Part shown: positions 36,230 to 48,046 of the stretch, piece by piece
Numbering within the stretch: the first letter of the stretch is position 1
Layout of the letters: the number at the start of each line of letters is the position of its first letter
Program-made: the position numbers and the translations under genes
The notes under the pieces: model-generated
Seen by the model: the letters and a program-made list of their open reading frames with translations, nothing else
Told to the model about the DNA's origin: nothing
The model's database searches: none
Origin: Phyllostachys edulis
Taxonomy: Eukaryota; Streptophyta; Magnoliopsida; Poales; Poaceae
NCBI GenBank assembly: GCA_036346405.1
Contig: CM070568.1
Coordinates: forward strand, 29,919,072-29,983,071
Direction of reading: 5' to 3'
DNA length: 64,000 nucleotides

Positions 36230-36850
36230 CCGACAGTGGACCATAGTTGAAAAACCCTACCCCTCGTCTCCCCTCCTCGTCCACCAGACCCAGACACAGG
36301 CACACAGCCGCCACTCACCTCCCCTCCCACATCTCACTCTCTCAGTCTCTCCTCATCTCCTCTGCCTCACCGCTCCCATTCCCTCTTCCTACCCCCGCTC
36401 CCCTTCTCACAGCCATCTCCTCACACCCGGCTGCCGCACGCCACACCTCCTCATCGCCCTTGTCCTCCCGCCGCGCCATCTCCTCACGCCTGGTCGTCTC
36501 CTCTGCCTCAGATCCAGATCCGCCCGTCCTCTCCCACCGCCCACTTCTTCACACTTTAGCGCTTGCGTCGGCGGCAGCAGCACGCTAAGGAGTCTTGCTT
36601 TAAATAGGTCGGCAATGGCGGCGGCACGCCGAGGACGGTCTTGCCCCCTCTGCTCCAAGGCACCTCCCATCTCCATGCGCATCGATCTGCCTGGCTCCTC
36701 TTCTCGGCCTCGGTTCGACCGCCATCGCCTCCTCGGCCCGGCTTTGGCTCGCGCCTGGCGACTCGGCTCGCCCGCCTCCGGCGGCTCGCGCCCTTCGGCT
36801 GGTTACGGTTTTTGGTTGATGAGGCCAAATGCTTCTCCCCATCATTAATT
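36230..36850. other. GC-rich, CT-rich block inside the hAT-type element
   Basis: The stretch looks like a 5' UTR or first exon of a grass gene (cccctcgtctcccctcctcg). Plus-strand and minus-strand ORFs overlap, and none has recognisable domains. It may be a captured host gene piece. I cannot identify the donor. Confidence 0.4.
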
Positions 36851-36990
36851 TGGTTTAGTGCTTGAGCTTGAGTTTGGTTATCTTTGATTTGGGTTAACTT
36901 GTGTTCATGCCAACTCAGGGCCGCCTCCTGAGCGCTCCCACATGACTCAGGGCCGCCAATCTTCATAAATTTTAGAACAGTCACAATCTG

Positions 36991-37368
36991 CCTTGGGTAA
37001 AATTGATCTGGAATTCTCATTACAATAATGTGGTGCCTCATGCAGTCAATGATTGTGGGTCATTTTGGTGGAGAGATGTCATGAGTTTTGTGATAGATTA
37101 CAGGGGCATTTCTACTGGAACCTTAGGTTCTGGTTATACCCTTCTGTTCTGGCAAGATCTTTGAAATGGCTTCTTGTTTTATTACAAATATCCAAGACTT
37201 TTTTCTTTTGTAAGAAATCATGATATTTCAGTTCAGCAATTACTGCAGATAGAAGACTCTGCCGATATTTATGATCTTCCTCTATCAGTCCAAGATGTTC
37301 AAGAGTTTGATAATCTTCAACTGGATATAGCAGACACTAACTTTTCATCTGATGTTAATGATTCTTAG
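36991..37368 (+). pseudogene. LINE (non-LTR) ORF2 C-terminal fragment
   Basis: One frame reads PWVKLIWNSHYNN, CGSFWWRDVMSFVIDYRG, SGYTLLFWQDL, a TGA, then PRLFSFVRNHDISVQQLL and DLPLSVQDVQEFDNLQ before a stop at 37366. PWVKLIW, GSFWWRD and LFWxDLW are hallmarks of the segment between reverse transcriptase and the zinc-binding domain (zf-RVT) of plant LINEs. It is 5' truncated, as is usual, and carries an internal stop. Confidence 0.8.
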
Positions 37369-38169
37369 CATTATATTTGGGGGCAATTCCAGATATTCAT
37401 CCAGCCACTTTTATGCATATATGTTTAGTTCTTTCATCACTGATCCACTGCCTTTTATGTACAAGTTGGTATAAAATGTACTCTCTATCCATTTTAACAT
37501 TGATGGTCCCCCTTTTTTTTTGCATTCTAACTCACTTGCTGTTGATATATATTTTGGCCGAGCTTTTTGATCAGTCTGATGGAGTAGCGGGCATGCCATG
37601 AGCGGGCATGGGCGAGGTTCTTCGCCTGTCGTCCTTGGCGGCATGCCCGTGGGGAAATCGGTCGCGGGCATGGGTATGGCGAGCACTACCGTGCACCTGT
37701 CGCGCCGATTGCCATCCTAATTGAAGTCTTGCCACAGGTAGTAATGTCGACCCAAGCATGGTACGTGGTCTCTCGGTTTTTCGGTACGTTGGTCTCTCGG
37801 GTTTTGTTGGGTTAGCCCGGGCATGTTTAGTTTAACGGGTTGGATTGATTTGTGTTAGTTTATCCTGGTTCGAAATTTTTTAAAAATTATAGAAAATCTA
37901 GAAAAATGTATAGAATTCAAAAATAAGAATTAAAATTGTAAAAAAAAGAGTTCTATTATGGAAAAAAAGAGAAAAATATATTCAAAATATAATAAAGAGC
38001 TTTATTAGTGTTTACATAGCTGTCTCGTTAAAACATTTGCCAAGTAAAAACTCAACATGAGAAAACATTGGCAAATGAAAAAGAGTACAACATATAGCTC
38101 TGCATACATCCATATTCTAAGTATTGTTGTTTAGTTACATATTTTCGAACACATCCACCAACTCTAGAT

Positions 38170-40028
38170 TATCTACAGAGTGTTGTGTTCGTGCATAAGC
38201 TTATTCCAAGTCCTTCACAGTTAGAAGTATCCCCATCATCTCACTCGTGAGACGTGTTCTTCTCTCTTCCAATATTTTTCTAGAAAGACTGAGCAGACTT
38301 GAACGAAACCGTAGAGACAGGAACAATTAACACATCACATTCTAATATGGATATCATAGGATATGTTATCTTATGGTTATTCCACTATTGCAAAATTTCG
38401 AAGTTATTTGCGTTGAAATCCACCGTATCGCTGTCCAGATAGCCGTATAGTTCCCCACTCCTTGGGTGGGAAATTGGCCTTGCTTGAGATGGTGGTGTAG
38501 AATTTGAACCCCTGGACTTAGAGGAGGAACTTGCACCCCAGATCTTGCCCCGCACATTTATCTCATTGACTATGATGGGTGCTATTGGTGGTCGTAGCAA
38601 GCGAACACTCTGAAACTTATGTTCGTACCTTTGAAAAAACTCAAAAAATTTAGCACGAACATCTACAAAATAGTTAGAATAATCTTGGCCTGTAGCATCA
38701 CTAAGAAGTTCAAGAGCATTAGTAAATCTTTGAATTTTAGCTCTAGAATCTAAAATAAATGCAAATGCATATATGAATGGGATTTCTCTCCAATATTTCA
38801 AATATTTTGATTTCATAGCAACGATAACATCTCATAAGACTATTTTATCTTCATATGACTTAAAGTGACTAGCAATCCATAGAATACTATGCACAATAAT
38901 ATGAGATGTTGGATAATACACAACAGATAAAGCAACAGTGAAGTCATAAAAAAGTTCCAAAAAATGAAGTATCTTCTAAGTAACAAACCAATACTGTTTA
39001 GTCAATAGTACACTACCGTCAGTGCTATGAAAGTGCGTTTGAATAAAAATAGAAAAGTGCTATTATATGGTAAAAGACTCTTAAGCATCAAGTAAATAGA
39101 GTTCCATCTTACCGGCGTGTCCAAACCCACAGTGAAGTCATAAAAAAGTTCAAAAAAAATGAAGTATCTTCTGAGCAACAAACCAATATTGCTTAGTCAA
39201 TAGCACACTACCGTCAGTGCTATGAAAGTGTATTTGAATAAAAACAAAAAAAAATGCTCTTATATGGTAAAAGACTCTTAAGCATTAAGTAAGTAGAGTT
39301 CCATCTTACCGGCATGTCTAAACCAAATTTTCTTGGACGTATGCCCATTGCCCTACAAAAGTTCTTATATGCTGCTATTCGTTGGTTAGAATGATTTAAG
39401 AAAGATATCGCATCGCGGAAAGCTTTAACATATGGATCCAACCTCTTCAAACCATATTTTACTATAAGGTTAATAATATGACAAGCGCATCGCTGATGTA
39501 GCAAGAAGGATTCGACGTATGTACTCAACAATGGAGTGAGAATATCCATTGCCAGGTTTGCAGCGGCATTGTCTAAAGTTATTGGGAATATTTTGTTTGT
39601 AAGACCAAAGTCTTCTATGACTTTAATAATACAGTCTGTAATATTCTCGCTCGTGTGTGCTACATCAATAAGTTTGAACCCTATAATTCTTTTTTCCATT
39701 TCCCAGTTGTTATTAACGTAATGAGCAACTACAATAATGTAATTCTCCCTAGCCTGACCACTGCATATGTCCAAGGTCAAAGCCACCGAAAACGTACACG
39801 TACTAAATAGTTTTTATTTATTTATCATGGTGTTCATTATAGTATTTAACTAGATCACTAGTTGTGGTATGTCTAGAAATGGTATAAAATCTAGGATTAT
39901 GTGCAGTTCTTATGTAATTTACAAAAGATTTTGACTCCCCAAAGTTTAAAGGAAAATCCTCCGAAGCAATTAAACGACAAAGAGATTGGCGAGACCGTAC
40001 CGTCAGGGTTGTACTGAAGTTGCGCCTA
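38170..40028 (-). pseudogene. hAT-superfamily transposase, 5' truncated and rearranged
   Basis: Minus-strand segments in order: NYIRTAHNPRFYTISRHTTT (39960-39880); MALTLDICSGQARENYIIV, IFPITLDNAAANLAMDILT, RCACHIINLIVKYGLKRLD and MPVRWNSTYLMLKSLLPYK (39786-39250); YLKYWREIPFIYAFAFILD and YFVDVRAKFFEFFQRYEHK (38816-38600); and a dimerisation-region remnant VLIVPVSTVSFKSAQSF (about 38330-38280). This is the ricesleeper-type hAT transposase, which cuts and moves hAT DNA. The BED zinc finger is missing because an LTR begins at 40029. Stops, frame changes and a tandem duplication of about 190 bp near 38937-39325 break it. Confidence 0.88.
38937..39325. repeat. Tandem duplication, unit about 190 bp, inside the hAT transposase
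   Basis: The block from agtgaagtcataaaaaagtt at 38937 to about 39128 is repeated at 39129-39325, with scattered differences. Both copies contain cactaccgtcagtgctatga and gagttccatcttaccgg. Confidence 0.8.
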
Positions 40029-41010
40029 TGTAACATCCCAAATTTGGAGTTCATTTGAAACATTTAAAAATAAAAATAACCATTTGAATTTTCTTGGTTA
40101 AGTCAAAGCTTAAATTGAATTTTCAGAAATCAAAACAATTTAATGTGAATAATATAAACTTCAATTAAATTCAAAGCTATTTTATTTGGGTTCCTTGAGT
40201 TCCAGAGTATCTTCTAGAATTTTCTAGGAATTTTTGGAGTTTATTTGCTATTTCTTTGAGCTCGGTTTTAGTTAATCTAATTTCCTTAATTCGGAAAGTC
40301 TTTTATTTTCCGGATTTCCCTTTGGGTAGAAATCCTTTTCTCTCAAGCTGTTTTCTTTTCTTTTCTTTCGACTCGATTCCTTTTCCATTTTTCCTTCCGC
40401 CCAACCCAAAGTAGCTTAGCCTTCCACTTGCTTTTGAAACTTGCTTCATCTCAGTAGCCTAACTCCTCCGCCTGGCGACCACCGCCTCGACTCCTCCCCT
40501 CACTGACCGGTGGTCCCACCTTATCAGTGCTAAGCTGCCATGTCAACGTCGTCTTCAACCCAGTTTTGTTTGAGCCCGTGTTCGAGGCAGACACGCCGCT
40601 GCAGCCGTCCCGAATGCAAATACTCCCCTCCCATGCCTATATAAGCCGCCCCACTACATAATAATCTATGCCTCGTTCCACTCTCCCAAATCCCCAAGAA
40701 GTCACCGCCGGAATCGTCCTCGTCTCGCCGGATTTTGCTTTTGTTGTTGCCGGCTGTCGCAAGGATTCCTTCGCCCGTTTCATCACTGTCAAAGTCTCTC
40801 CAGTCGTGCCTTCACCGCTGTTGAGTTTACCCTTCCACGTTCTACATCATGCTCCCGTCACCATCCCCAGAGAATCGCCACTTCATCGTCGCCCCTTCTT
40901 CTCCGAAACCGGTCGCACCACCCTCCGTTCGATCTTGTCGCCGGTGAGCTCCCTCGCCTTCCCAAGCGTGTCACCACGTGTTCCCTGTCCCCCTCTGTGT
41001 ATAATGCACT
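40029..41010 (+). repeat. Chromovirus-type LTR, first half, plus orientation
   Basis: It starts tgtaacatcccaaatttgg, like the Tekay-like LTRs in this window, followed by about 300 bp of AT-rich DNA, a GC-rich block, and a TATA box at 40638-40644 (cctatataagc). It truncates the hAT transposase. Plus-strand ORF 40668-41012 lies downstream of the TATA box and is probably LTR leader, not a gene. Confidence 0.65.
40638..40644 (+). promoter_or_regulatory. TATA box of the LTR fragment
   Basis: tatataa in cctatataagccgcc, placed where LTR promoters usually lie, near 600 bp from the LTR start. Confidence 0.5.
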
Positions 41011-41029
41011 AGTCTAGGATCACGCTAGT

Positions 41030-42590
41030 GCACATAGTGTCAACACAGGTGAATATTGATCTACACAAGACGAAATAATAGAATAAACGAGTAATTTGAA
41101 TAACAAATAACTGTTGTGATCTTAAGGTCGAGTTTACATTTATTAAGCCTCGCAGGGTTGGCAATAATGAAATAAGCAGCAGCAGAACAAAACAAACTTC
41201 AGCGAAAACCCATCGATTCGCCACAGGCAACCGTCTGAGATCAAGACCTAGCGATCAGCACCTTCGTAAAACTCCTCCTCAAAAGCGAGCGAAGACTCCA
41301 CCACTTCTGTTGACTGATTATAGCAAGCATGAGTACATAACTGTACTTGCAAGTCATACCACAGAATGCAATGTATACATGATGGCTTATTCCAAAGAAA
41401 AAGGTTTCTGCGGTTCTTTTGCAGAAATGCAACATTTGCAATTGAATATGAATAATAGATTAAAACACAACTTAAAACAAATAAACAACACTAATTTAAC
41501 ATTTATTTTCACAAAGAACACAAAGTCTAATTAAAATATTCACACAGCCATATGACTTAGATCACACAGCTTCCTTCCCAAATGTTTTATGAAAATCTAC
41601 CCCTCGCGTGAAATCCTCGAGCATGTCCATGACCGCAGACATGACTATTTGAATAGATTTTTTTAACACTATGTAGAGGTTGTACACTTTACCCACACAC
41701 TACAACCAGTGTTGCAAGCACCAATCATAACAAAACCTTTCAGAAATTTTATATCAAGCATTGACACTCCCGATGCGTTTTACTGACAGTACTAACACCC
41801 ACAGAGGAAATTAGTCCATCACACACCGTTGGACAGGGAAGCGGCGAACCGTCTCGCGATGTGAGTCGCCACAAAGATTGAAACACACCTCCACCCTGAC
41901 ACAGAGCCTAACCTACAACCTGAGTAGTCAATGTCGAGAATCCATAACTTACTAAGTTAGGCCCGTTCCATACCAGGCATGTGGTCATACAGTTGTAGCC
42001 CAATTCAATGGCGCACAAAGTTAAGTCCTTAATTGACCAATGCAAGACTTCCAATTTCTAACTATGCTACAAATATTATCATTTCCATTCACAAAGCTCC
42101 ACCATATCACAAAGTATCCACCACTTGCCTCAGTCCAAATATTTTCCCACCCTGTTGGTGAAGTGCAACACACGCTATCACAAAGTAATAACACATAACA
42201 CACAGTTTTACACAAAGTTCCATAATCACTTAGTCAAATTTATATTTGCAACTCACATGAAATGATGACTCGTGGCATGACTAAGCAATCTACTCGTATC
42301 TAACCAACCCACATTGGTGCTATGATAATATTAACTAAATAATGAACCAATCTAGGGTGATAAAAGATCATGACACAATAATAGATAAGGTGGATATAAA
42401 CAAATTGGATTAATAACTAAACCCAAAAGCATTTAAATAAATACTTAAAGTAAATACATTAATTTGAATCAAAGTAATTTTGAAAACTGGGTGCTATATG
42501 ATCAAAGGTACGACTTGCCTTGAAATAGACCCTGGTACTGATCTTGATCTTGTGAACTCCTCCTTCTTCAAAATTCCCCGAAGAATCAAC
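41030..42590 (-). repeat. Chromovirus-type LTR, second half, minus orientation
   Basis: Collinear with 17160-18620 at low identity. Shared blocks include gcaagcatgagtacataact, gcatgtccatgac, taagtccttaattgac, and gatcaaaggtacgacttgcct with ccccgaagaatcaa. This is the 3' half of a related LTR in the orientation opposite to the half at 40029. No gene is visible. Confidence 0.65.
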
Positions 42591-42597
42591 GTCAACG

Positions 42598-43098
42598 ATG
42601 AGATCCTGGTACTACTGGAAGACTGTCCGAGACCAACCAAAGTGGCATGCATACAAGGAGAAGCTTGACAATTCGAAGAAAAGAAAGCTTTCAGAGTTTG
42701 GGGAGGCGTGGGAGGACTTGACATTTGCTGAAGATATCAAAGATATTCTACGTCTACAAGGGACCAAGGCTGCTAAGACTGAACGCAAAAGTAAAGGCAA
42801 AGGCAAAGGGAAGGCGATGGCTGCAACAGAGGTTATCGATGATATCGAAGAAAAGCTTCATAAGTTCTTGATTGCTCAGTCCAAAGCTAGCAAGGGTCGC
42901 AACGATATGGTTGAGGTGTAGCAACGTATGTCCGTTGAGAAGCTTGAAATGACAAAGGAGAAGAAGGAGCCCAAAATACTAGATTTATCCAAGGGGCTTC
43001 TTATGCATGACACAAGAGGTATCCCCGATGATATGAAAGTTGAGCATATGAAGGCATTGAGGTCTATGAGGAAGAAGTTGTTTGGCGCAAATGATTGA
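42598..43098 (+). pseudogene. NAM-associated C-terminal domain fragment
   Basis: The frame reads WYYWKTVRDQPKWHAYKEKL, LRLQGTKAAKTERKSKGKGK, KLHKFLIAQSKASKGRND, then a TAG at 42919-42921. The same frame continues (EKLEMTKEKKEPKILDLSKG, MRKKLFGAND) to TGA at 43096. The RPxGxKxAK-like motif with a Lys-rich linker and a charged helix matches the NAM-associated (PF14303-like) region found in trihelix-like proteins and in the second protein of PIF/Harbinger elements. There is no transposase nearby, so it is a relic. Its left edge abuts the LTR fragment. Confidence 0.6.
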
Positions 43099-43104
43099 GG
43101 TAGG

Positions 43105-43450
43105 ACTGTGAGCTTTCTATTAGCTTTTAGTAGCTTTTAGACTACTGATGCATATAATGTAGCTTGTAGTCTGTGATTTTTTGGTTTGGTTATGAGTCAT
43201 CAGTCATTCCTAAAACACAAACAGCTGTAGCTCTTACATTACTGATACATATAATTCTGTAATTTCTGTGAGCTTTAGAAAACACAAGCCTGATACATAT
43301 AATGTATCCTGTAGTCTGTAATTTCTGTGAGCTTTTAGAAGCCTTTAGACCTCAATTATACATAATTTCTGTGAGCTTTTAGAAGCCTTTAGAGCTCAAT
43401 TACTGATACATATAATTCTGTAATTTCTGTGAGCTTTTAGAAGCCTGATA
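43105..43450. repeat. Degenerate tandem repeats with taatttctgtgagcttttag
   Basis: The motif (t)aatttctgtgagctttt(t)agaagcc occurs at about 43259, 43319, 43364 and 43418, separated by variants of ctgatacatataat. The spacing is irregular, 45-60 bp. Confidence 0.75.
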
Positions 43451-45004
43451 AATATTATGATTTGCAAAATAGTAATAATACATCCATGAGACAGCCCTAT
43501 TATACTTAGCAAATTGACATAAAGTTTTCTCACACGATTGCAGTAAAAACTGAGATTGTAACCACTCTTTTGACAAGTTTCAGGAAATTTCATAAACCTG
43601 GGCATGGTGCAGTAACATCTAGATACTTTTTGTTAAAATAAGTTGGTCTAACAAATCAGACAGGGAATAAGCAGTAAGGACAGACAGAAATCAAACAGTG
43701 ACCTGCAGTCCCAATGTAGCCTGTAGTTGCTTATTTTTTTGGTTTGGTCATCAGCCATCAGTAAGGACAGACAGAAATCAGACAAGGAATAACCTGGGAA
43801 TAAGCAGTAAGTTGCTTATTTTTTGGTTTGGTCATCAGTCATTCCTAAAAGCCTGTAGCTGACACAAGACACAAGGTGATTGGCAAATTTTGAGTAAGAT
43901 ACCCAGTTTTATCTACTTGCAGTTAGCTGCTTAAAAAAGGGCAGGTTAAGTTGCAATAAAATATGCATAGATCATGAGTAAGATATCCAGTTTTATCTAC
44001 TTGCATGTAATGCTAGCACAAGGTGATTGGCAAATTTTGAATAAGTGGGAAAGATCGCCTACTGTTCATGAGTAAAGCCATGTCAGCAAAACAATGACTT
44101 CCTTGCTAGAATCATTCCACTAGCCACTCCCCTGCCCTTATGACAAAATAAAGCCATAACACCATGTTTATTCTAGCGATACTCTAACAAGATTAGTTTG
44201 GCAAAAACTGGACCCTGAAACAACTACTTCCATCACTAACAAATAGCACTAAGCTAATTGTCAACTGAATCGAGAAGAAAATTAAATTAAAAGGAAAAAA
44301 GGCAGTTATAGACTTCAAGTGTCATTCCAAACCTTAATTCAGATTTGCTCAAATAGAGGAAACTTCAAGAGTTAAACAGTCAGAAAAACCTTAGAATAGT
44401 CATTACTATTTGCAGAGTAACATGTTTGCTGCTAGTGGTACCTGCTAGCCACTGCTTGTTGCTACATTGGTAGTTGGATGCTTCTGCCATTTGCTTGCTG
44501 CATGTACAAAATCGCAGTACATCATCTTCTCAAATTGGAACATGACATTTCAAACTGACATCAAGTCCTGGAAGGTTCTATTACATAAGCAAGTGTTTTC
44601 TATTCGATACGATTTCTTGTGAGTTCTGCCATTTCCTCATGTATTAAGAAATGATATAAGATTGGAAGATACATAAAACACCCACTTTTTTGTCTGTACA
44701 GGTGCATCTTAGTCCTGTATTAGGCAGTCACTGAGTCCAATGGTTTTAGTAATTTTTTATGTACTAATATATGATATGTTATATATGCATGCTTCCATTT
44801 TTCACGACATCAGTTATATATGCATGCTTCCTTTTTTCTTTAAAGTAGATCTCTTTAGTTTTTTCCATGGTTGCTACTAACCATACTATTTTGGTTTTCA
44901 CACAAGTTTATTTGCAAGCACCTGAAGAATTGCTAGTGATGGCTCTTTTGTTGCAGCTAGTTATGTGTGCACTGTCTCAAGAAAGTGCTAGTTATGACTA
45001 TATT
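43451..45004. other. Intergenic DNA without a visible gene
   Basis: AT-rich. Two locally repeated blocks are visible: aaggacagacagaaatca near 43676 and 43762, and gataNccagttttatctact near 43900 and 43987. Nothing else is recognised. Confidence 0.6.
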
Positions 45005-47407
45005 CGTGAGCCGTCTGAGTTTATAGGTCAGTAATGACATGAGATCATCACAAACGGTTTTGAACTATTTGTGAAAAAAAAAAGCTATCACAAACGATTC
45101 TGAACAAGAACTGTCTGTGATAATTTTTCTATTGCAAAAAAAAAAAATCGGATTTTGAGTCAGACCAATCAATTGCTGGACAGTCGTTTCCATATGCAAC
45201 CTCTAGTAAGACAACTAAAATCCAATTAAAATTCTGATGTCAAACACATTGTAGGAGAGACCTATCTAGCAAAAGGGAAACCAAAAGATTTCACAATATC
45301 CCCTCCGAATAGGAAAAAAAGAGTAAAATTATAAAGTTAAACTAGCTAGAAACCATCTGTGCCTCCAAGCTCCTAAAGAACTCATCGGTTTCTTGGATTG
45401 GTCTTGTGAGCTCCTCTATGTACCTCACTAGCATATCACAAATTGTTCTTGCCTGTCGTCCGAATTCGACTCAAGCTCATCGGCAAGGAAAATGAGAGAC
45501 GACCGAAAACCTCCGGCGGCGCTCCGACATTAGGTACAAATAAAATAAGGACCATCAAACAACTAACAAATTGTGTATGTTTTGGGGATATACACGTACC
45601 TTCCGGCAGTCTACCTCCTGCGGTAGACATAGAGCTCCTGCGTGTCCCTCCTCCTCCTCGTCGGCTGTGTCTCCTCATCGAACCCGCCGGGGAATCGAGG
45701 GTGGTCGCCGGAGCTCGGCGTGGGAGGGGAGAGGGAGAGACCGACGGAAAACAAGGCAAGAGTGGGTATAATATATAAAGACAGCACAAAAACATTTCGC
45801 CTCCCGCTCAAGCGTTCAAAAATTTCCGCGAATCACAGACGGTTTCAAACAAAAACTGTCTGTGATGAGCTAGTATCACAAACGGTTCATATTAAAAACC
45901 ATCTGTGATAAGTATCCCTTGATTTTACCTTACTCTGTGACTTGAAATGGCTAACTCTGTGATTTTACCATGGCTTGAAATGCCTAACTCTCTGATTTTA
46001 CCATGCCGTGAAATCACTAATACTATGATTTTACCATGCCATGAAATCACTAATTAAACTCTCTGATTTTACCATGGTTTGAAATATCAATCCTCTGTCA
46101 CGCCCCTACCGTGGCACCCAATTCTCTACTGCGGTAGGGTTTGGCAGGGCGACGGTTTGCCACGGTAGGGCTTGGCAGGAGCGCGACAGAGGATGGGGTG
46201 CCACGGCAGGGGCGCGGCATAGGATTGGGTGCCATGACAGGGGCACGATAGAGTATTGGCTGCCACGACAGGGGTGCGACAGAGGATTGACATTTCAAGT
46301 TATGGTAAAATCAGAGAGTAAGGAAAATTCTAAGCCATGGTAAAATCACAGACGATTTTTGTATAAAACCGTCTGTGAAGTATTACAGTCATCACAAACG
46401 GTTTTTGTATGAAACTATCTGTGAAGTATTACGGTCATCACAGATGGTTTTTGTATGAAACCGTCTGTTATTCGCAACACGGGAGGGTGAAAAATTTTGA
46501 ACGCATGTGCGGGAGGCAAAATATTTTGGTGCTGTCATTATATATTATAGCCACCCCAGCCTTGTCTTCCATCAGTCTATCTCTCCCCCCTCCCTACGCC
46601 GAGCTCCGGCAACCACTTTCGATTCCCCATTGTGGTTTGGCGAGGAGACATAGCCGACGACGATGAGGAGGAGGGATGCGGAGGAGCTCCTTGTCTGCCG
46701 CAGGAGGTAGACTGCCAGAAGGTACGTGTACATCCCCAAAACATACACAATTTGTTAGCTGTTTGTTGTAAGAAAATGATCTTAATTTTGTGTTACCTAA
46801 GGTTGGAGCGTCGCCGAAGACTTTCAGTCGTCTCTCTTTACCGACGAGCTTGAGTCGAACTCGACGACATGCAAGAATAGCTTGTGACATGCTGATGAGG
46901 TACAGAGAGGAGCTCATAAGACCAATCCAAGAAGCCGATGAGTTCTTTAGGAGTTTGGAGGCACAGATGGTTTCTAGCTAGTTTAACTTTGTAACTTTAT
47001 TCTCTTTTTCCCATTCGAAGGGGACATTATGAAACCTTTTGGTTTCCCTTTCCTATAATGTGTTTGCCATCAGAATTTTAATTAGATTTTAATTGTCTTG
47101 CTAGAGGTTGCATATAGAAACTACTGTCCAGCAATTGATTGGTTTGGATCAAAATCCGATTTTTTTTTTGCAATAGAAAAAACTATCACAGACGGTTCTG
47201 AACAAGAACCGTCAGTGATAAGTAATTATCACAGACGGTTTTTGTTCAGAACCAACAAGAACCGTCTGTAATAGCTTTTTTCACAAATGGTTCAAAAATC
47301 GTCTGTGTTGATCTCATGTCATTACTGACCTATAAACTCAGACGGCTCACGAAATCGTCTGTGATGATGTTTTTGAACCGTCTGTGAAGACCTTTTCTAT
47401 AGTAGTG
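45005..47407. mobile_element. Foldback CACTA element, left end truncated
   Basis: The right end, read inward, is cactactatagaaaaggtct, a CACTA terminus. Subterminal copies of cacagacggtt and its complement are numerous on both sides. The two halves are inverted copies: left arm about 45005-45900, right arm about 46470-47346, with near-identical blocks such as gcaacctctagNaagacaa. The left arm starts at cgtgagccgtctgag, so it lacks the last 60 bp including CACTA. The right terminus ends at 47407. No CACTA transposase is present. Minor ORFs in each arm (for example 45436-45795 minus, with MRRHSRRGGGGTRRSSMSTA) are arm counterparts of each other and of doubtful coding value. Confidence 0.8.
45900..46470. 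repeat. Central repeats of the foldback CACTA element
   Basis: Plus-oriented tgattttaccatg repeats (45930-46080) and inverted catggtaaaatca copies (46300-46350) flank a GC-rich block. That block has repeats such as ggcgcgacagagga, gccacgacagggg and gcggtagggtttggcagg. Confidence 0.7.
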
Positions 47408-48046
47408 TATGACGTACTCGGGGATCCATGGATAGCCAAGAACACCCCATTAAATCACCAAGACCTGACTAACTTCAACATCACCTAAACACAAGTTAGT
47501 CTTGATGAAATATGAATAATTAATCATCGGAACACTAAACCAACGAAATTGGAGTCTAGATGCTTACACTATCCAATGCCTGTTGCACAATAGGACAAAC
47601 CAGATTGAGGTAGAAAAGGAGAGAGAGCCTCTCATCTCCATTCACGAGGGATTTTGGGTTCGCGACTCGAAATTTTTTATGTTTTGAAGTTCCCAGAGAG
47701 GCTAAACACTGGATCCATTTTTTTCTCTAAACTATATCATGGTTACTTGGCATTTTTTATTTTTTTTGAAACCAGCTTACTTGGCATTCTTAGTTCCTCA
47801 CACTGAAGATGCCTTTACGTAAGCAGGGGCTAGATTTTCACATTTTGCTTAGTGCTTAGCACCCCTGTCCCATCATACCATATATTAAAATAAACTCCAA
47901 AGATTCTCAATCCATCTCATCCCAAGTTTCCTAACTAAATCATCACTGTTTCTCTCTCTTTCTGTTATCTTCTCAGACCCTCTCTCTCTCTTTTTTATTT
48001 ACTAGCTCTCCGAGCTTGAACTTGAGTCGACTCCACAAAATAATTC
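47408..48046. other. Intergenic DNA without a visible gene
   Basis: No protein-like frame of note. A TC-rich low-complexity stretch lies at 47950-47995. Confidence 0.55.

Larger units (their letters stand above)
36048..37719. mobile_element. Non-autonomous hAT-type element carrying other sequences
   Basis: It starts tagggatggcaatcttgccc and ends ccgattgccatccta, so the ends are inverted repeats of the hAT type. Subterminal gcgggcatg and cgggcaaaa repeats are also hAT-like. No good 8-bp duplication was found (attcgggg left, attgaagt right). Inside are a CT-rich, gene-like GC-rich block (36230-36820) open in several frames, and a LINE fragment. No transposase is present. Confidence 0.6.

Noticed and set aside
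40668..41012. 114-codon plus-strand ORF after a TATA box
   Set aside because: The upstream sequence is an LTR start and the ORF falls where the LTR leader would be. Its composition is low complexity with no domain.
45436..45795. Small Arg-rich ORFs in the CACTA arms
   Set aside because: They occur as inverted counterparts in both arms and overlap ORFs on the other strand. No CACTA transposase motifs are present, so I did not list them as genes.
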